Below, piece after piece: positions 33,231 through 46,949 of a DNA stretch of 64,000 nucleotides (positions are counted from its first letter, which is position 1; each line of letters opens with the position of its first letter). The stretch comes from Congeria kusceri (Eukaryota > Mollusca > Bivalvia > Myida > Dreissenidae). The stretch is from positions 1 through 64,000 of the forward strand of contig JAPFQT010000086.1 of the NCBI GenBank assembly GCA_027627225.1, written 5' to 3'. The notes under the pieces were generated by a model that was not told the origin of the DNA, ran no database searches, and saw only the letters and a list, made by a program, of their open reading frames with translations. The translations under genes and the position numbers were made by a program.

Positions 33231-35142
33231 TTCAAGTTTCTCTTATTTTACACAGGCATGGAATAATGTTTAAACAAGACATTGTTGAAATATACATGTA
33301 CTTGGCAAACAAATCGTGATATCAAATGAATTCAAATGTAAAGCATGGCAGACCATGAACACTATATTGTTACAATGTTTTGCAAGAATAAAAAGGGAGG
33401 TAATCTACATTACCTGTTAAACACAGTTGTAAGAAATACTCATTGTTTTATCAAACTGAAAATTGTTCAGCAATATTCGTTTGTTGATTAGCAAATTATT
33501 TTCGCATCCTCCTTTAAAATGTTATCTGTTGTACTTTTCTGCACCAGTGGTTGGTTCACTGTAATCACACGTATTACATAATTATGAGGATTTTCTTCAA
33601 GTGTACAAGATTTTATATGATGTCTCCTTGGTCAGTTCAAAGGAGACAAAAGTCCATTTCATGTACCGACTTTAAACACCATAATGTTACTTATCACATA
33701 ATTTTTGGCAACTGGCATGGTCTTGTTGTAAGGATGGGCCGTGTTTGAATTGAATCTATGAGTTTTCAGAGCAGTATGTTGTAAAAATGAACATCTCTGA
33801 TCTGGAATACATTGATCCATTGGAAGCAGCACAGCTTGCATTGCAAATAGCAGTCTGGGTTTGATAGAGACCATTTATTTGCAGGAATTAAACATGTGTC
33901 ACCCAATGAACACTCTCAGTTCTCTCTAGCATCAGCTGCAGAAGAACTGTTTTCAGATACTAAATAATTCACAATTGTTAGGTCAATCATGGGTGACTTT
34001 TACTAATATATGAGTGAAGTCATATGATACAAATTATTTCTTCATATATAAAAAATGAATATAAACAGCAGATAATTGCATGGCAGTGTAATTTTTGTAA
34101 TACTTAAGATAATCAATGTATTTTTTTGTATTATGAGCATTATGTAAAGGTCAAACCATCAAAGTGCATGCCATTGTAAGAAACCATATTTGATCAAATT
34201 CTGTCAATACTAATCAGTCCTATTACATCATGTTTAATTTCTTTTTAGAACAGTTTAGCAGTTTCAACCAATGGTAAAACTGTCATTCATTTGGGACTAC
34301 TTTCCGAGTAACTGTGCGCAATAATGCAAACTGGCTTGTAATGGAAACAAATGATACAAATAATTTGAGACTACTTCCTGAGTATTTTCCATTACTAAAG
34401 TAAAGTTTCTGAAAAGTTTCCTGAGCTAAGCTGCTATAAAAAAAAAGAGTGCCAAATAAGGCAAACTGACACAACAAAACATATTTGTGGCAGTATTGTG
34501 ACCAACAATGTTAGGGTGCAATATTTCCACTATATGTGATAAATGGGTCCATGTGGAGGCCAAAATATATTGGGCACTATTTGTACCTATCTGGTATAAT
34601 AATTATATAGTGAATATTTTTATTATTTCACACATTTGGAGAAAAAGTAAGGTTTACTCTAGTGTATTATACTTATTCTATTCCACATGAAAATGTTCCG
34701 AAGTACATTCTGTTCTCGATTGATGCGTTTGACTGCTACACACATTTGTGTTGGTATTAATAATTTCAAAATGCCTATGATTAAAAAAACTTTACAAAAT
34801 ATGTAAATTTGCCATAAATTATTTGTAGAAGAATTATTTTTTTGAGAATAAACTAGGCATTAGTTATTTGTTTAAATTATCGAGGAATATTTGTTTTCAT
34901 CTTAGCCTTATATAATGCTTACAACTGGTTTCTGAAAACTGGGTTCTGCTTCATCTGATGCTAATGAGTATTTCAGTGTCCATGTGTGCTTTCAGTGGTA
35001 GCAAAATAATAGTCTCAGACTAATGTGCTCCAGATTAGAGATGCTTATTTTTCATAACTCGTATTGTTCACCCAGTCCATTTCCTGGGTAGAAACAACTC
35101 TTGGTGTCAGAGAGTAAGTCCCATATCCTGGGTTGAACCATT

Positions 35143-35954
35143 TCTCAGAAAAGTTTGAAACTGGGTCAGGTGGGGTTAAAAACTAGGTCCCCTGGCCCAA
35201 TTGAAGAAAAAAGTTTGTGAACACTCTGGAGACCACATTAATAACCCATTCATCATGGAACTTGCTTAGAACATTTGTCCCAATGATATCTCAGATGGGT
35301 TCAACACTGGGTCACTTGGGGTCGAAAACTAGGTCACGAGTGCAAATTGAAGAAAAAACTTGTGAACACTAGAAGTCAATTGTTTGCCCAATCTTCTTGA
35401 AACTTGCTCATAACATATATTTAAATGTATCTCGGATGAGTTTGAAACTGGGTCATGTGGGGTTAAAAATTAGGTCAACAGGCCAAATTAAAGAAAAAGC
35501 TTGTGAACACTCTAGAGGCCACATTTATAGGCCAATCATCACAAAACTTGCTTAGAACATTTGTCGCAATGATATCTGCAACAATTTCGAAACCAGGTGA
35601 CATGGGGATTAAAAGCTAGGTCACCAGGTCAAATTGAAAAAACGCTTGCGAACTCTAGAGGCCACATTTTTAGCGGAATCTTCATAAAACTTGCTCAAAA
35701 CAGTTTAGTTCCTTAGCCTCTCAGGTGAGCGACCTAGCGCCTTGTGGCTGTCTTGTTAATATTTGTTATCTGTTATCTTAAATAAAAACATTTTATAAGA
35801 CAAGTCACAAACCATATATTCTGAGTGTGAATAAAATTTTGATTATTTCACCTTTGTCTTTGATGTTATTTATTAACATTGAAAACACATATGTGATTAC
35901 TGCTATATTGTTCTCTGGCAAGGTATTAATATTCAGATAATGATTACATTAAAG
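35143..35954 (+). repeat. Copy of 20676-21487 joining the two B blocks
   Basis: 812 bp, same orientation as the source. The left joint shares TCT with block B (35143-35145); the right joint shares AG (35953-35954). See the findings on the duplication. Confidence 0.92.
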
Positions 35955-38900
35955 TAATTGCCCTCTATCAGTTGTATTCCCTCCAAACTTAATATTACAA
36001 ACTTGTCATTACTTAATCGCACTTAACCTTATTTAAAACTGTTTACATGTATTTACACACTCTTTGATATTAAATAGCTTGCATGCGTTTTATTTGTTGT
36101 TGAAGAATGCTTGTTACTTTAATATTTAGCTACACATGCAGTGCATGGGGTCCTTGTGCATACTATATCATCTCACTGGGAGTCACTGACAGGCAGGCAG
36201 GGTGCTGACTGGAGACACTGAAGTTCAAGCCCTACTGGTTGTTGATCCAAGATGAGGTAAGAATTGGTCAGAAATGTCTGTAACATACTATATGGATGAC
36301 AAAATGTTGACTTCTATTAACAATTAAGCATACCTTACATAAGTAATGGTAAGCTATATGTATAGGGAACCTCTCCTGCATTGACCATTGACTGTCAAAC
36401 ATTTTCTTGTATGCATAATAAAAAATGTTGACTTTTTAAGCCAGTTTTACCAAATACCATATGTTAAAGATATATGTAATACGTCAAATAAGACTAATAC
36501 ACCAATTAATGATTTTTGTGTGAGTCAAAGTCGTCCTTTTCTAATATTTGCCTTGTAGACCATTTCTCTTCAGATCTTGACTGAACTTGCGCAGATTGTG
36601 TAGCCGTATGTCTATTTTAAATTCTTACATTCATGTCAGTTTGATAGTGGTTCTAGATGGAACTTAATGCAGTTACACTGAAGTATGAGCCGGTACCTCT
36701 TGCGAAATAAGAGCTCATTCAAAATCACAATTATAGACATGAACAATCAATACTAATAGTTGCACAGTTTTGCATAAAGACAACATGGTGCTTTTAAAGT
36801 GAAGTCTAACGCACCATCAAATGATCATATGGTCAGCTAAAATTTGGTTCAAAATCCTTTTAGGAGTCATTCTGATCGTAACCTAGTGAAGCAGAATAGA
36901 ACATAATTACATATTTCCATTAATGACATAATGTAGTTCACAAAAGCTAGAACGCATTAATTGCATACCATTTAAAATACCCATGATACCCTGTTTATGA
37001 TTAGGCAGAGTTTGTAAAGATTTTTTTTAGAATTCGGTGGAAGTCATGTGTTTAAACTGTGTATGCTGATACGTCATAATTTTCTGAATTTCTTAATGAT
37101 CAATTTACATCTTGTCAGTTATCTTTGGGTAACAGTTTTGCAAAAATTCATTAAATGATCTTTATGTTTATGTACTTGTATCCAATAAGCATAAAGTTTT
37201 AGTACATTCTAATTAGTTAAGTTAAATGTGATTGTAAAATATTAGTGCATATATTACTTGGATATTCTTATACAACGGATAGAACTCATGTTATAGTTCT
37301 AAACAAAAACTTCAAATGTGATCTCTCCTTCATTAATGATTTGCTGCTAGTTGGTCCGGTGAGGATTTCTATCATAAATCAGTCCTAGATAATATATGTA
37401 TTCACATACAATATACTAAGAAAAGAATTACCAAATCACGATCCAAACTATATTAGTGTAGCTTACATAGGTAAATTATCAAACAATTTCATTCATTTCG
37501 AAGACACTAAGTACTGGAAACAAGAAATGTCTAAAAAAAATAATCGGCGTTGATATTAATATTAAGATGTCATTTAAAAATTACTTAAACAGACGGCCAA
37601 GATGATCTGTTACGTGACTTCTTAGACCCCAGATTTTTTGGCCCCCACCAATATTAGGTGACTTATTGGACCCCAGATTTTTTTCGGACAGTATAAGAAA
37701 ACTTATCAGACCCAAAAGTTAATTTGATATAAATTTATTAATTTAAAAATTAAATAAAATTATCATTAATATCTATGCCGTGAATAAACCAATCATACAG
37801 CTTCATGTTTCCACCAGTGATATATGAACAACCAACATAATTTAGGTTAACATCATTGTTATCTGAATTTGTCATGCCAATTTAACGAGTTAACAATGTA
37901 AGAAAATAATTTTGGGAATTAATTAAAATTATTATGTATCATAGAGTCTATATAGTAATTTATAGTACCGGTAATATACCATTCATGTTAGTTATCTAAT
38001 ATAATAATGATTTAAAGTCAAATAAGCATTTATACTGTGTATCCCAATAAAGAGCAATAGTCAGGGAGCATTCAGCGATTTTTTAAATGTTAAGACCTTA
38101 TTTTTGATAACGCAAACATAAAAATTCATTAGACTATGACGATTTTAAACTATATCAGTAGAAATATGATATATCAAGGGTCCCTGTGTATAATTAGAAT
38201 TGTAAATTGTGTATTCATGCTACGCGAATAAAAATTCGACCATTCCGAATCTTCTTTTGTAACATTTTATCTATGGATAATGTAGCATCTTTTTACAGAT
38301 TAAATAACATCTACTGGAGAAGTTGATAGAAAGATGCAATTATAAATAATCGTTAATAAATCGTAACCACAATTTTAATTCAAATTAACAGTAAGTTTAC
38401 AAATATAAATTCCCCATTTATTGAAATTGTTAGGTTTATGATTCTCTAAACGCTATTATTGATGCATGTACGAGTATATTAACAGCTTTACTAGGGTTGC
38501 TAGCTACGCGCACTATTTTTAGAATGAGACTGCTGTTTCTAGAATGTGATGAACTCGATAGAATCAATGGGCTACATGAAACGGCAACTCTGTGAATGAG
38601 ATTTATGAATGGGAACATTGCACAATTGCTATTTATAGAGCATATACCTTATATACATATAGGCTAAACAAAATAGTTATTTCGTTAGGTTAATGAATAT
38701 AGCATTCTGTTATGGCATACAATGAGAAAATACGTTCATAATTAGCCTCAGTTCTAGAGTTTATGTTGAGGATATGTTTATAACGTCATTTTAACCGCTT
38801 ATGTAAAAAATTATGTAAAATTTTAATCCCCAAAAGTATGCAGCAGTTATTGGTATACGTTAAACCATTGTTTGAAGTTTGCATTCCCTAAAATTAGAAA

Positions 38901-41900
38901 ATTTGCCAAATTCTATTGGCATTCAATTTTCCCGCTGCATAATTATCGCAAGAAATGTAGGTCAAAAGTGATCTTAGACAGCTACGCCGAAAAAACAGAT
39001 AATCAAACTTGAAAATGTGTACCTAGGTTTGAGTCTGAAAACAGTAATTCTGCTGTGTGTTTCTCTCCTAGAAACATCACCAGTTTAAAGAAATTATCAG
39101 CATGCTGCATTACATTGATGTGTTTTCTGTGTATCAATTTTGCCGGTGTTTACAAGTTATAGCGTACGAAATTATATTTATCATTGCAAAATTTAATATT
39201 TGTTCATGATTTTTCTCTGCAGTCAGAGACAGCGGCATGTGTGCTAATTAATTTATAATTTAGAGTCTCATTCCTCAACTGGTTCTGCTGCTATTACAGC
39301 TGTGGTGTTTTCTCAGATGTTGTTTCCCTTACTATTCAGTGTTTGGCCTCTGATTGTGTTCTTATTGCAACTGGCTCAAACTCTTGTGTCAAGCCTGCTT
39401 TTATTGTTTGATGTATGTTTGTTCGAATGTGTATGATATTTTGGACTTTATTTTGGACATGCATGCTAAAATTTAAATAAGTTTACTAGAGCTGTACGTT
39501 ACATGCAGAATTAATTATCCAGGCTCCTTAGTCAATATCCTACTTAGGAATCCTAGGTGAATAGGTCAAATGAAGGTCGGTCAGGCTATAGTTTTGGTAT
39601 GCATTGTAGCGTTTTAAAATTACTTAAAACTAATGTTAACAGATATGAAAGAATTTTTTGCATGCAAGACTAATGTTAATTGGTCAAAGTAATAGCCACA
39701 TTGTGGAGTTCTTACAATAACATGGTTTATAATAATGTTACGTGTGTTGAAGGCGAGAATAAAGTATTGCGTAATCTCTTCTTAAAATTTTGACAGTAAT
39801 CATGTGCATCTAATCAATTCACGCCTTGAAGCAACCCTTAGTATGTTTGAGCCACGCAAATATAACTAGTGCAAAAACTGGAACTGTTACCGTGACCAAC
39901 ACTTACAGCCATCAAAAAAAAAAAATTCAACCCTCGCTAATTCGAGCCATATAACAGAAATGTATATGAATATCTAGCAATACAATATGGGTCCCTTAAA
40001 TAACATGTGTGCCAATGAGAAATTCGTGACAAACAAGCTCAAGTTATCGTGAGTCGACTGTACTCAAATTATGTATTTCCCATTAATCATTACATTATCG
40101 TTGAGACTGTGTCCCATCATTGAGGCTGCCATTATCCTGGTATGAAATATGTCACTATAGAGATTGTGTACCTGCCGGGTTAGCTCAGTCGGGAGAGCAC
40201 TCGCCATGTAAGCGAGAGGTCCCGGGTTCCAGACTGCAATATAGAATAATTTTAACATAATTTATAGAATTATTTCAGAGTTGTTTATACTTCCTAAACT
40301 TGCACCATAATATTTGTGTGCAACATTTTTTTATCTCCAATACTTTAAAGGGTTGTATTGACGGTGAGTTGACAATAAAATTTCATGTACAGAGAATTAA
40401 TATTGAAGCATTGTTAAATACAATAGCATTGTTTCTATAAACAAATGGCAAACGCAAAATTATTTTATTATGCAAACAGTAGTCATTGATGACATTTTTG
40501 TGGGTGTGGGAAAATTAGTGGTAGTAGTAAAATAGATACCAATTAAATGTACATGATGTACCATTACGCACATGCGCGTCATTGATAAATGTTGCATAGC
40601 ATAGGAAAGTCTTGATTGAAGTAGGCCTGAATTTGAATCCTACTGGAACAGTGAATCTAAAAACAATTCTGTATTTGTATATAATGTTTTCATAAGGATG
40701 TCATAAATATATTGTTACCACTGGAAAGATATACAGTGAAACGCGATACTATGAAAAGACACGGGAGACAAGGATTTTTTCATAGTATTGCGTTTTTTCA
40801 TAGTATCGCATCTTTATGCAATTACATGAAGTGTTATTTTGTGTATCATGTCATAGCATTTATGAACATTAATGCACTTATTAAACTAATTGCATTTAAC
40901 AATAAACTTGTGTATGTGTTCGCATTATAATGAAAAATATAATAATGTATAAAATCTGCACACAATAATCTAAATTGCAATGGCATAATATCGGCAGACG
41001 TGAACGTTATTAGGTCAGATCTCACACTGCAACAGTTTTACTGGCTTTAATGGGAACTAAACTTGTTAACAACCTTCTTAGTCCTTGATGCAAACAAACT
41101 GCCTAGGTGTCTGACTGGACAGAGTTGTGAGATCTTCGTCCAGAAGGTGTGAAAAGTCTCCATGACGATATGATTCATAGTATCGCGTTAAGATTTTAAT
41201 GCAAACATAATGATGGGAACGGAAAATTTGTTGTAGTAATGCATCTTGGGTTCGTGAGTTCACTCCTCGGCACAGCCACATAAGTTGTGTGGGGATTGAT
41301 CATTAAATAATTTCTGATTCAAGTAGGGCAGTTGTCAGTTACTGGCATAAGTATCATGTTTTAGTGAAACATATAAGAAAACACAGACAGACCCGACAGC
41401 CTTATTCGTAGTATCCCATCTTTTCATAGTATCGCAATTTGCAATATCGCGTTTTGGCTGTATTCAAGAGTAATAGGAATATTTTATATGTGTCTATTTT
41501 TGTGCAGAATACGATCGATATGCCACATTAAGGGTCATACCCATCATGACACCATCATCATGCATCATGTAATTGTTAATTAGATTAGTGCTGAAATAAG
41601 GGCAAGAAAATAATTTATTGTTTCGAGCAACGTTCTAAAAAAGGGTTGGGTAGAGTCGGGATTGAGTTTTTGTTACATTTTTAAACAAAAGATCCATTTT
41701 TGTCATAAAGATTGAAAATTATCTAAAATCTGACGAATACGGATTTAACGGAAAACAATCGTCACTAAAATCTTAGGGTCGGGGGCTTTTCGCTTTGTAG
41801 GGTCAGGTTGCCTGAAACACAGAATTTTCTTTAGGCCTAACAAGAAGAGAATTGCCCTGATTCAAGTTTCTCTTATTTTACACAGGCATGGAATAATGTT

Positions 41901-43775
41901 TAAACAAGACATTGTTGAAATATACATGTACTTGGCAAACAAATCGTGATATCAAATGAATTCAAATGTAAAGCATGGCAGACCATGAACACTATATTGT
42001 TACAATGTTTTGCAAGAATAAAAAGGGAGGTAATCTACATTACCTGTTAAACACAGTTGTAAGAAATACTCATTGTTTTATCAAACTGAAAATTGTTCAG
42101 CAATATTCGTTTGTTGATTAGCAAATTATTTTCGCATCCTCCTTTAAAATGTTATCTGTTGTACTTTTCTGCACCAGTGGTTGGTTCACTGTAATCACAC
42201 GTATTACATAATTATGAGGATTTTCTTCAAGTGTACAAGATTTTATATGATGTCTCCTTGGTCAGTTCAAAGGAGACAAAAGTCCATTTCATGTACCGAC
42301 TTTAAACACCATAATGTTACTTATCACATAATTTTTGGCAACTGGCATGGTCTTGTTGTAAGGATGGGCCGTGTTTGAATTGAATCTATGAGTTTTCAGA
42401 GCAGTATGTTGTAAAAATGAACATCTCTGATCTGGAATACATTGATCCATTGGAAGCAGCACAGCTTGCATTGCAAATAGCAGTCTGGGTTTGATAGAGA
42501 CCATTTATTTGCAGGAATTAAACATGTGTCACCCAATGAACACTCTCAGTTCTCTCTAGCATCAGCTGCAGAAGAACTGTTTTCAGATACTAAATAATTC
42601 ACAATTGTTAGGTCAATCATGGGTGACTTTTACTAATATATGAGTGAAGTCATATGATACAAATTATTTCTTCATATATAAAAAATGAATATAAACAGCA
42701 GATAATTGCATGGCAGTGTAATTTTTGTAATACTTAAGATAATCAATGTATTTTTTTGTATTATGAGCATTATGTAAAGGTCAAACCATCAAAGTGCATG
42801 CCATTGTAAGAAACCATATTTGATCAAATTCTGTCAATACTAATCAGTCCTATTACATCATGTTTAATTTCTTTTTAGAACAGTTTAGCAGTTTCAACCA
42901 ATGGTAAAACTGTCATTCATTTGGGACTACTTTCCGAGTAACTGTGCGCAATAATGCAAACTGGCTTGTAATGGAAACAAATGATACAAATAATTTGAGA
43001 CTACTTCCTGAGTATTTTCCATTACTAAAGTAAAGTTTCTGAAAAGTTTCCTGAGCTAAGCTGCTATAAAAAAAAAGAGTGCCAAATAAGGCAAACTGAC
43101 ACAACAAAACATATTTGTGGCAGTATTGTGACCAACAATGTTAGGGTGCAATATTTCCACTATATGTGATAAATGGGTCCATGTGGAGGCCAAAATATAT
43201 TGGGCACTATTTGTACCTATCTGGTATAATAATTATATAGTGAATATTTTTATTATTTCACACATTTGGAGAAAAAGTAAGGTTTACTCTAGTGTATTAT
43301 ACTTATTCTATTCCACATGAAAATGTTCCGAAGTACATTCTGTTCTCGATTGATGCGTTTGACTGCTACACACATTTGTGTTGGTATTAATAATTTCAAA
43401 ATGCCTATGATTAAAAAAACTTTACAAAATATGTAAATTTGCCATAAATTATTTGTAGAAGAATTATTTTTTTGAGAATAAACTAGGCATTAGTTATTTG
43501 TTTAAATTATCGAGGAATATTTGTTTTCATCTTAGCCTTATATAATGCTTACAACTGGTTTCTGAAAACTGGGTTCTGCTTCATCTGATGCTAATGAGTA
43601 TTTCAGTGTCCATGTGTGCTTTCAGTGGTAGCAAAATAATAGTCTCAGACTAATGTGCTCCAGATTAGAGATGCTTATTTTTCATAACTCGTATTGTTCA
43701 CCCAGTCCATTTCCTGGGTAGAAACAACTCTTGGTGTCAGAGAGTAAGTCCCATATCCTGGGTTGAACCATTTCT
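35953..43775 (+). repeat. Duplicated block B, copy 2
   Basis: Second copy of 27323-35145, offset 8630. Its contents repeat those of copy 1: R1 reverse at about 37510-37895, tRNA-like fragment at 40174-40235, pogo-like element at 40734-41460. Past 43775 the sequence continues with native single-copy DNA. Confidence 0.93.
40734..41460. mobile_element. TA-flanked TIR element, pogo-like ends, copy 2
   Basis: Equivalent of 32104-32830, present because the whole block was duplicated, not through a separate insertion. Confidence 0.7.
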
Positions 43776-44010
43776 TAGTGTCTATGAGCCAGTCCATATT
43801 CTGGGTACAACCAGTTCTTGGTGTATGTAAAAAAAAAAAAAAAATTTCCTGGGTAGAATCGGTTCTTGGTGTCTGTTAGAAAGTCCATTTCCAGATAAGA
43901 ACCAGTTGTTTTATTGTCAAATCAAAGAAAGTCTGTTTCTTGGGTAAAACCATTGTTAAGTATCAGTTAGAAAGTCCATTTCCTGTGTAGAACCAGTTCT
44001 TAGTGTCTGC
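43690..44010 (+). repeat. Tandem array of about 45-bp units derived from a SINE core
   Basis: About seven diverged units of the form gtccatttcctgggtagaac / cagttcttggtgtctg. The anchor cctgggta or a variant lies at about 43713, 43757, 43800, 43848, 43892, 43936 and 43981. The unit equals the core of the SINE at 8550-8590. One unit is broken by an A-run (43829-43844). The first two units also end block B copy 1 (35070-35145). Confidence 0.7.
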
Positions 44011-44500
44011 CAAAATATAAATGTTCCAAAGTCACACTTAAAGAATGAACTTTTTGTAGAAAGCATTATTTGGGCCAATATGGAAGGATTTTAAAATAAA
44101 TTGACTGGGATGATAGCCAAATAAACGTCCCATTCTCCTTGCTTGGGCGGATTGTTTTGCCCCTGTTTCAGTGAAAAATTGTTCGAAGAAGAGGCAATTT
44201 AAAGTTACAAATATTTTAAAATTGGAATTAAACTTCATAATCTGATCATAAGTATTGCTGTTCATTGAATAGCATTAATATCATCTGCATTTAAAAGTTA
44301 ATTTTCTGTCAACATTATTCTTTTTGTTCCCCAAAATTGTAGAAAAACATAGAACTTTGGCCCCCTGCAAGGCCTCAGTCCCCACGACTCCAGAGAGTGT
44401 CCTGAGTGGATGATGAAGAGTGCCAGAAAAAACAACACAATAAGCAGTAATAATAATGGCGCACAGTGTTGTCATTAGGCCCACAACTACAGATGCTTTA

Positions 44501-44935
44501 AAGGAACTTGTTCACAGAATTTTGCATTTTTGAAGTATGCCATTAAATGTTTTAACTTGACAGATTTAAGCATCGGAAATATAGAGCTCAAGTATGATAG
44601 CAAGAAAAGGATTTTTTTTTAAGAAAACAAAAATTCAGTCCCAGCGGGACCTCCTGTTTAAAAGGCCATCACCATTACCACTCTGCCGTTGCGATGTCTA
44701 TGTAAAGCCCTGCATTATTTACTTTATGTAAGTGATTAATGTGTTGTCAACAATTTTAATTAATACAACAAACTCTCCAATTTAATCCATCGTTTAGCGT
44801 TATAAACGCTTTATAATGTTATCAATTTCAACTAATGATTACCCATAAACAAAACGGTATTTACTATTTACACTATATTTCTATGTCCGCATTGTTATTT
44901 TGCTCTCTTGTATACACTGTTTTTATTTTCTTCGC
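44501..44935 (-). mobile_element. TIR element E, copy 2 (reverse, one end lost)
   Basis: It starts AAGGAACTTGTTCACAGA after TA (44499-44500). It then runs through gatttaagcatcgg, a T/A-rich tract, a tRNA-like remnant (about 44636-44697, reversed) and gagcaaaataac-type sequence in reverse, matching element E copy 1 end to end. The other TIR is missing where F-type sequence begins (about 44940). It is uninterrupted where copy 1 has array element 2. Confidence 0.65.
44636..44697 (-). pseudogene. tRNA-like remnant in element E, copy 2
   Basis: On the minus strand cggcagagtggtaatgg and gatggccttttaaacagg align with the tRNA-like segment of copy 1. The B-box is deleted (gtcccgctgggactg), so internal promotion is lost. 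Confidence 0.5.
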
Positions 44936-44939
44936 AGTA

Positions 44940-45060
44940 TCGTTTTTTATCTGCCAATTAACAACTCTTTGTCGTTCTGATGAGTGGCTAATAAACAACT
45001 TGGGCTAACACCCTCTTGGTTTAATTCCTACGCATTGGAACTCCAAAAGTCACAATGTTA
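44940..45060 (+). repeat. Fold-back repeat F, partial copy
   Basis: Contains tttatctgccaattaacaac, tttgtcgttctgatgagtgg, taataaacaacttggg and ggtttaattcctacgcattgg. Confidence 0.5.
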
Positions 45061-46100
45061 TAATAAAATGACACATAAACAATGTCGAGTTTCCACTTAA
45101 GGATGATTTTAGATTTGCTGACATCCTAGTTGTAGCTAAATTTATTTTACTTAGTATATTTAAGCCGTGCTAAGTATCTGTATAGTACGTTGTTATTGTC
45201 CCATCAATTGTGTAATAAAAATGCCAGTCAATAAATTGGCTATAATTAATGTATTAGGCCAATATTATATTAATCTGCCTTCAGCCCAGTTTACACAGTC
45301 TGCTCTTACATTTCTGTCTTAGCAGATCAGCTACCACATACCTTGTAAATTAGGGTTGCTGCTGAGGTGCAAATCAGAACAATTAGAACCTGCTCTATTT
45401 CGTCTACTTTGTCCAATCAGAATTCACCAAGATCTTAACATATGAACCAATCATTGAAAATGACTGATATAATCTAGGCAGTTTTTATATGATTAATCTA
45501 AATTGGACAATGCCTGGCTCGTAGGTTTTTCAACACAATGTTGGATTTATCTTTTTACCCGAATTTCTTGAGACAGATATGTCTTGAGACCGTACTGTTT
45601 TGTGACCAATTTACTATTGATTTGAATCAAACTATTTGATGTCTGCTAACTAGAATTTTGAAGAAAAAAAAAATGTTGGATCCAATCGTCTTTAGTGATA
45701 TTATTGGAACCCAAAATTCAATATTTAAATTTGAGCTCTTTATCCTAAACTACTGCTATTTAGTTTATCATTTAGATCGGAAATTAAGTTAATTTCATAC
45801 ACAATTATATGAGTGCTATGAAATATAAAAATCGAATGCGGGTTCATGATTAAAGCAGTTTATGAAAGAAACGTTACTTTCACACTTTTGGTCACAATCG
45901 ACTTCAGTTCGACAGAATTGAGAGTTTGGGGCTCGTGTACAATTTGGGCGGTATTATTATATTACCGTTCATCAAAATAGTTGAAATATCGTGCAAAGAG
46001 TCTGTTAGGTTATGTGTGATCAATATTCGTATTTTGGGTGTCACATACGACAAACAGAATAAAGTCTTTATGCGCGATGATTTATACACGACGATGTTGA
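45061..46100. other. AT-rich DNA, nothing recognised
   Basis: Frames of 60 codons on both strands at about 45.9-46.1 kb lack support. No repeat identified. Confidence 0.35.
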
Positions 46101-46210
46101 TCTTATGAATAATGATGTTGAAAATTATGATGACGATAATGAAGATTATGGAAATGATGATGATGATAATGCTGATGATGAGGATGACGCTGAGTGTATG
46201 ATGATGTCGT
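46100..46210 (+). repeat. Degenerate GAT microsatellite
   Basis: Runs of gatgatgatgataatg interspersed with variants. Confidence 0.7.
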
Positions 46211-46442
46211 TTCCAGAGGAGCTTTCCAGAAGTTTGTGGACAAGTTACTCTAAAGCAAAACAGAACGCGGTATTCCTGTGAAAATGATCATATTGCATTT
46301 TCTGTCATATCTGTCAAACACTGTATAAGAAAGTGATTCAGAAATCTTACATTAAAACAGAATTATGTCCTAAACACAATGGCTATATGCGCACATGTTC
46401 TGCACTTAAAATGCCCACCGTCATTTTACCGAATCACAACGT

Positions 46443-46941
46443 CACTCTTTCTCAAAATAGACGCCACCAGTAGCGTTACAACGACGGCCTTGGTGAAATA
46501 TATTATTATTGTGCTATTTGAGATAATAATACGTCAGTCTCTGTGCACGAGCACACAGATACACCAATTCATCGAGCGCAAGCCCTTAAGACCATTCTTC
46601 AGTCTCGGGGAAAAGAGCGGAATCGCACGGCATGAGGTCCGGTGAATATTCGCAAAATGCTGGATCGATATTGTCGTCTGCACTTCTTCTGGCGCATGGG
46701 CGGATGCATTGTCTTCATGATATATCACTCCACGATCGAATCCGTCCGTTCGCTTCCACTGAAGTTCACGTGTAAGGTCCCGGCGTATCACCTGACAAAT
46801 ATAAACAAATCTTGTATAGCTTTTATGTAAAAACAATAATAAAAAGTACCTTCGAATTATACTGGGCAGTGCCATTCTGGCCACTAGGAATTGCATATTA
46901 TGTGCTGATACACGTACATGTAGTGGGATTCCGTTTTCCAC
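46443..46941 (-). pseudogene. Mariner-family transposase relic
   Basis: Transposase of this family cuts and pastes the element at TA sites using a DDD/E triad. On the minus strand a frame contains YHEDNASAHA, the second catalytic Asp motif. After a frameshift comes YSPDLMPCD with the third Asp, then in the first frame again FSPRLKNGLKGLRS. The end reads GGVYFEKE and stop at about 46446, a typical mariner C-terminus. The N-terminal HTH and first Asp were not found. At least two frameshifts make it inactive. Confidence 0.75.
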
Positions 46942-46949
46942 TATAAATA

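Larger units (their letters stand above)
27323..35145 (+). repeat. Duplicated block B, copy 1 (7823 bp)
   Basis: It recurs at 35953-43775 at a constant offset of 8630. All coordinates checked agree without indels; I saw one substitution (30294 A, 38924 C). It contains no convincing gene. It holds R1 (reverse), a tRNA-like SINE fragment, a TA-flanked TIR element and, at its right end, part of the 45-bp SINE-core array. Confidence 0.93.

Noticed and set aside
29806..43320. Pairs of identical small frames 8630 bp apart
   Set aside because: They are identical because the whole block is duplicated; none has homology or codon bias.
44281..44484. Minus-strand frame with a hydrophobic start resembling a signal peptide
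   Set aside because: 67 codons, no family, and it abuts element E; chance cannot be excluded.
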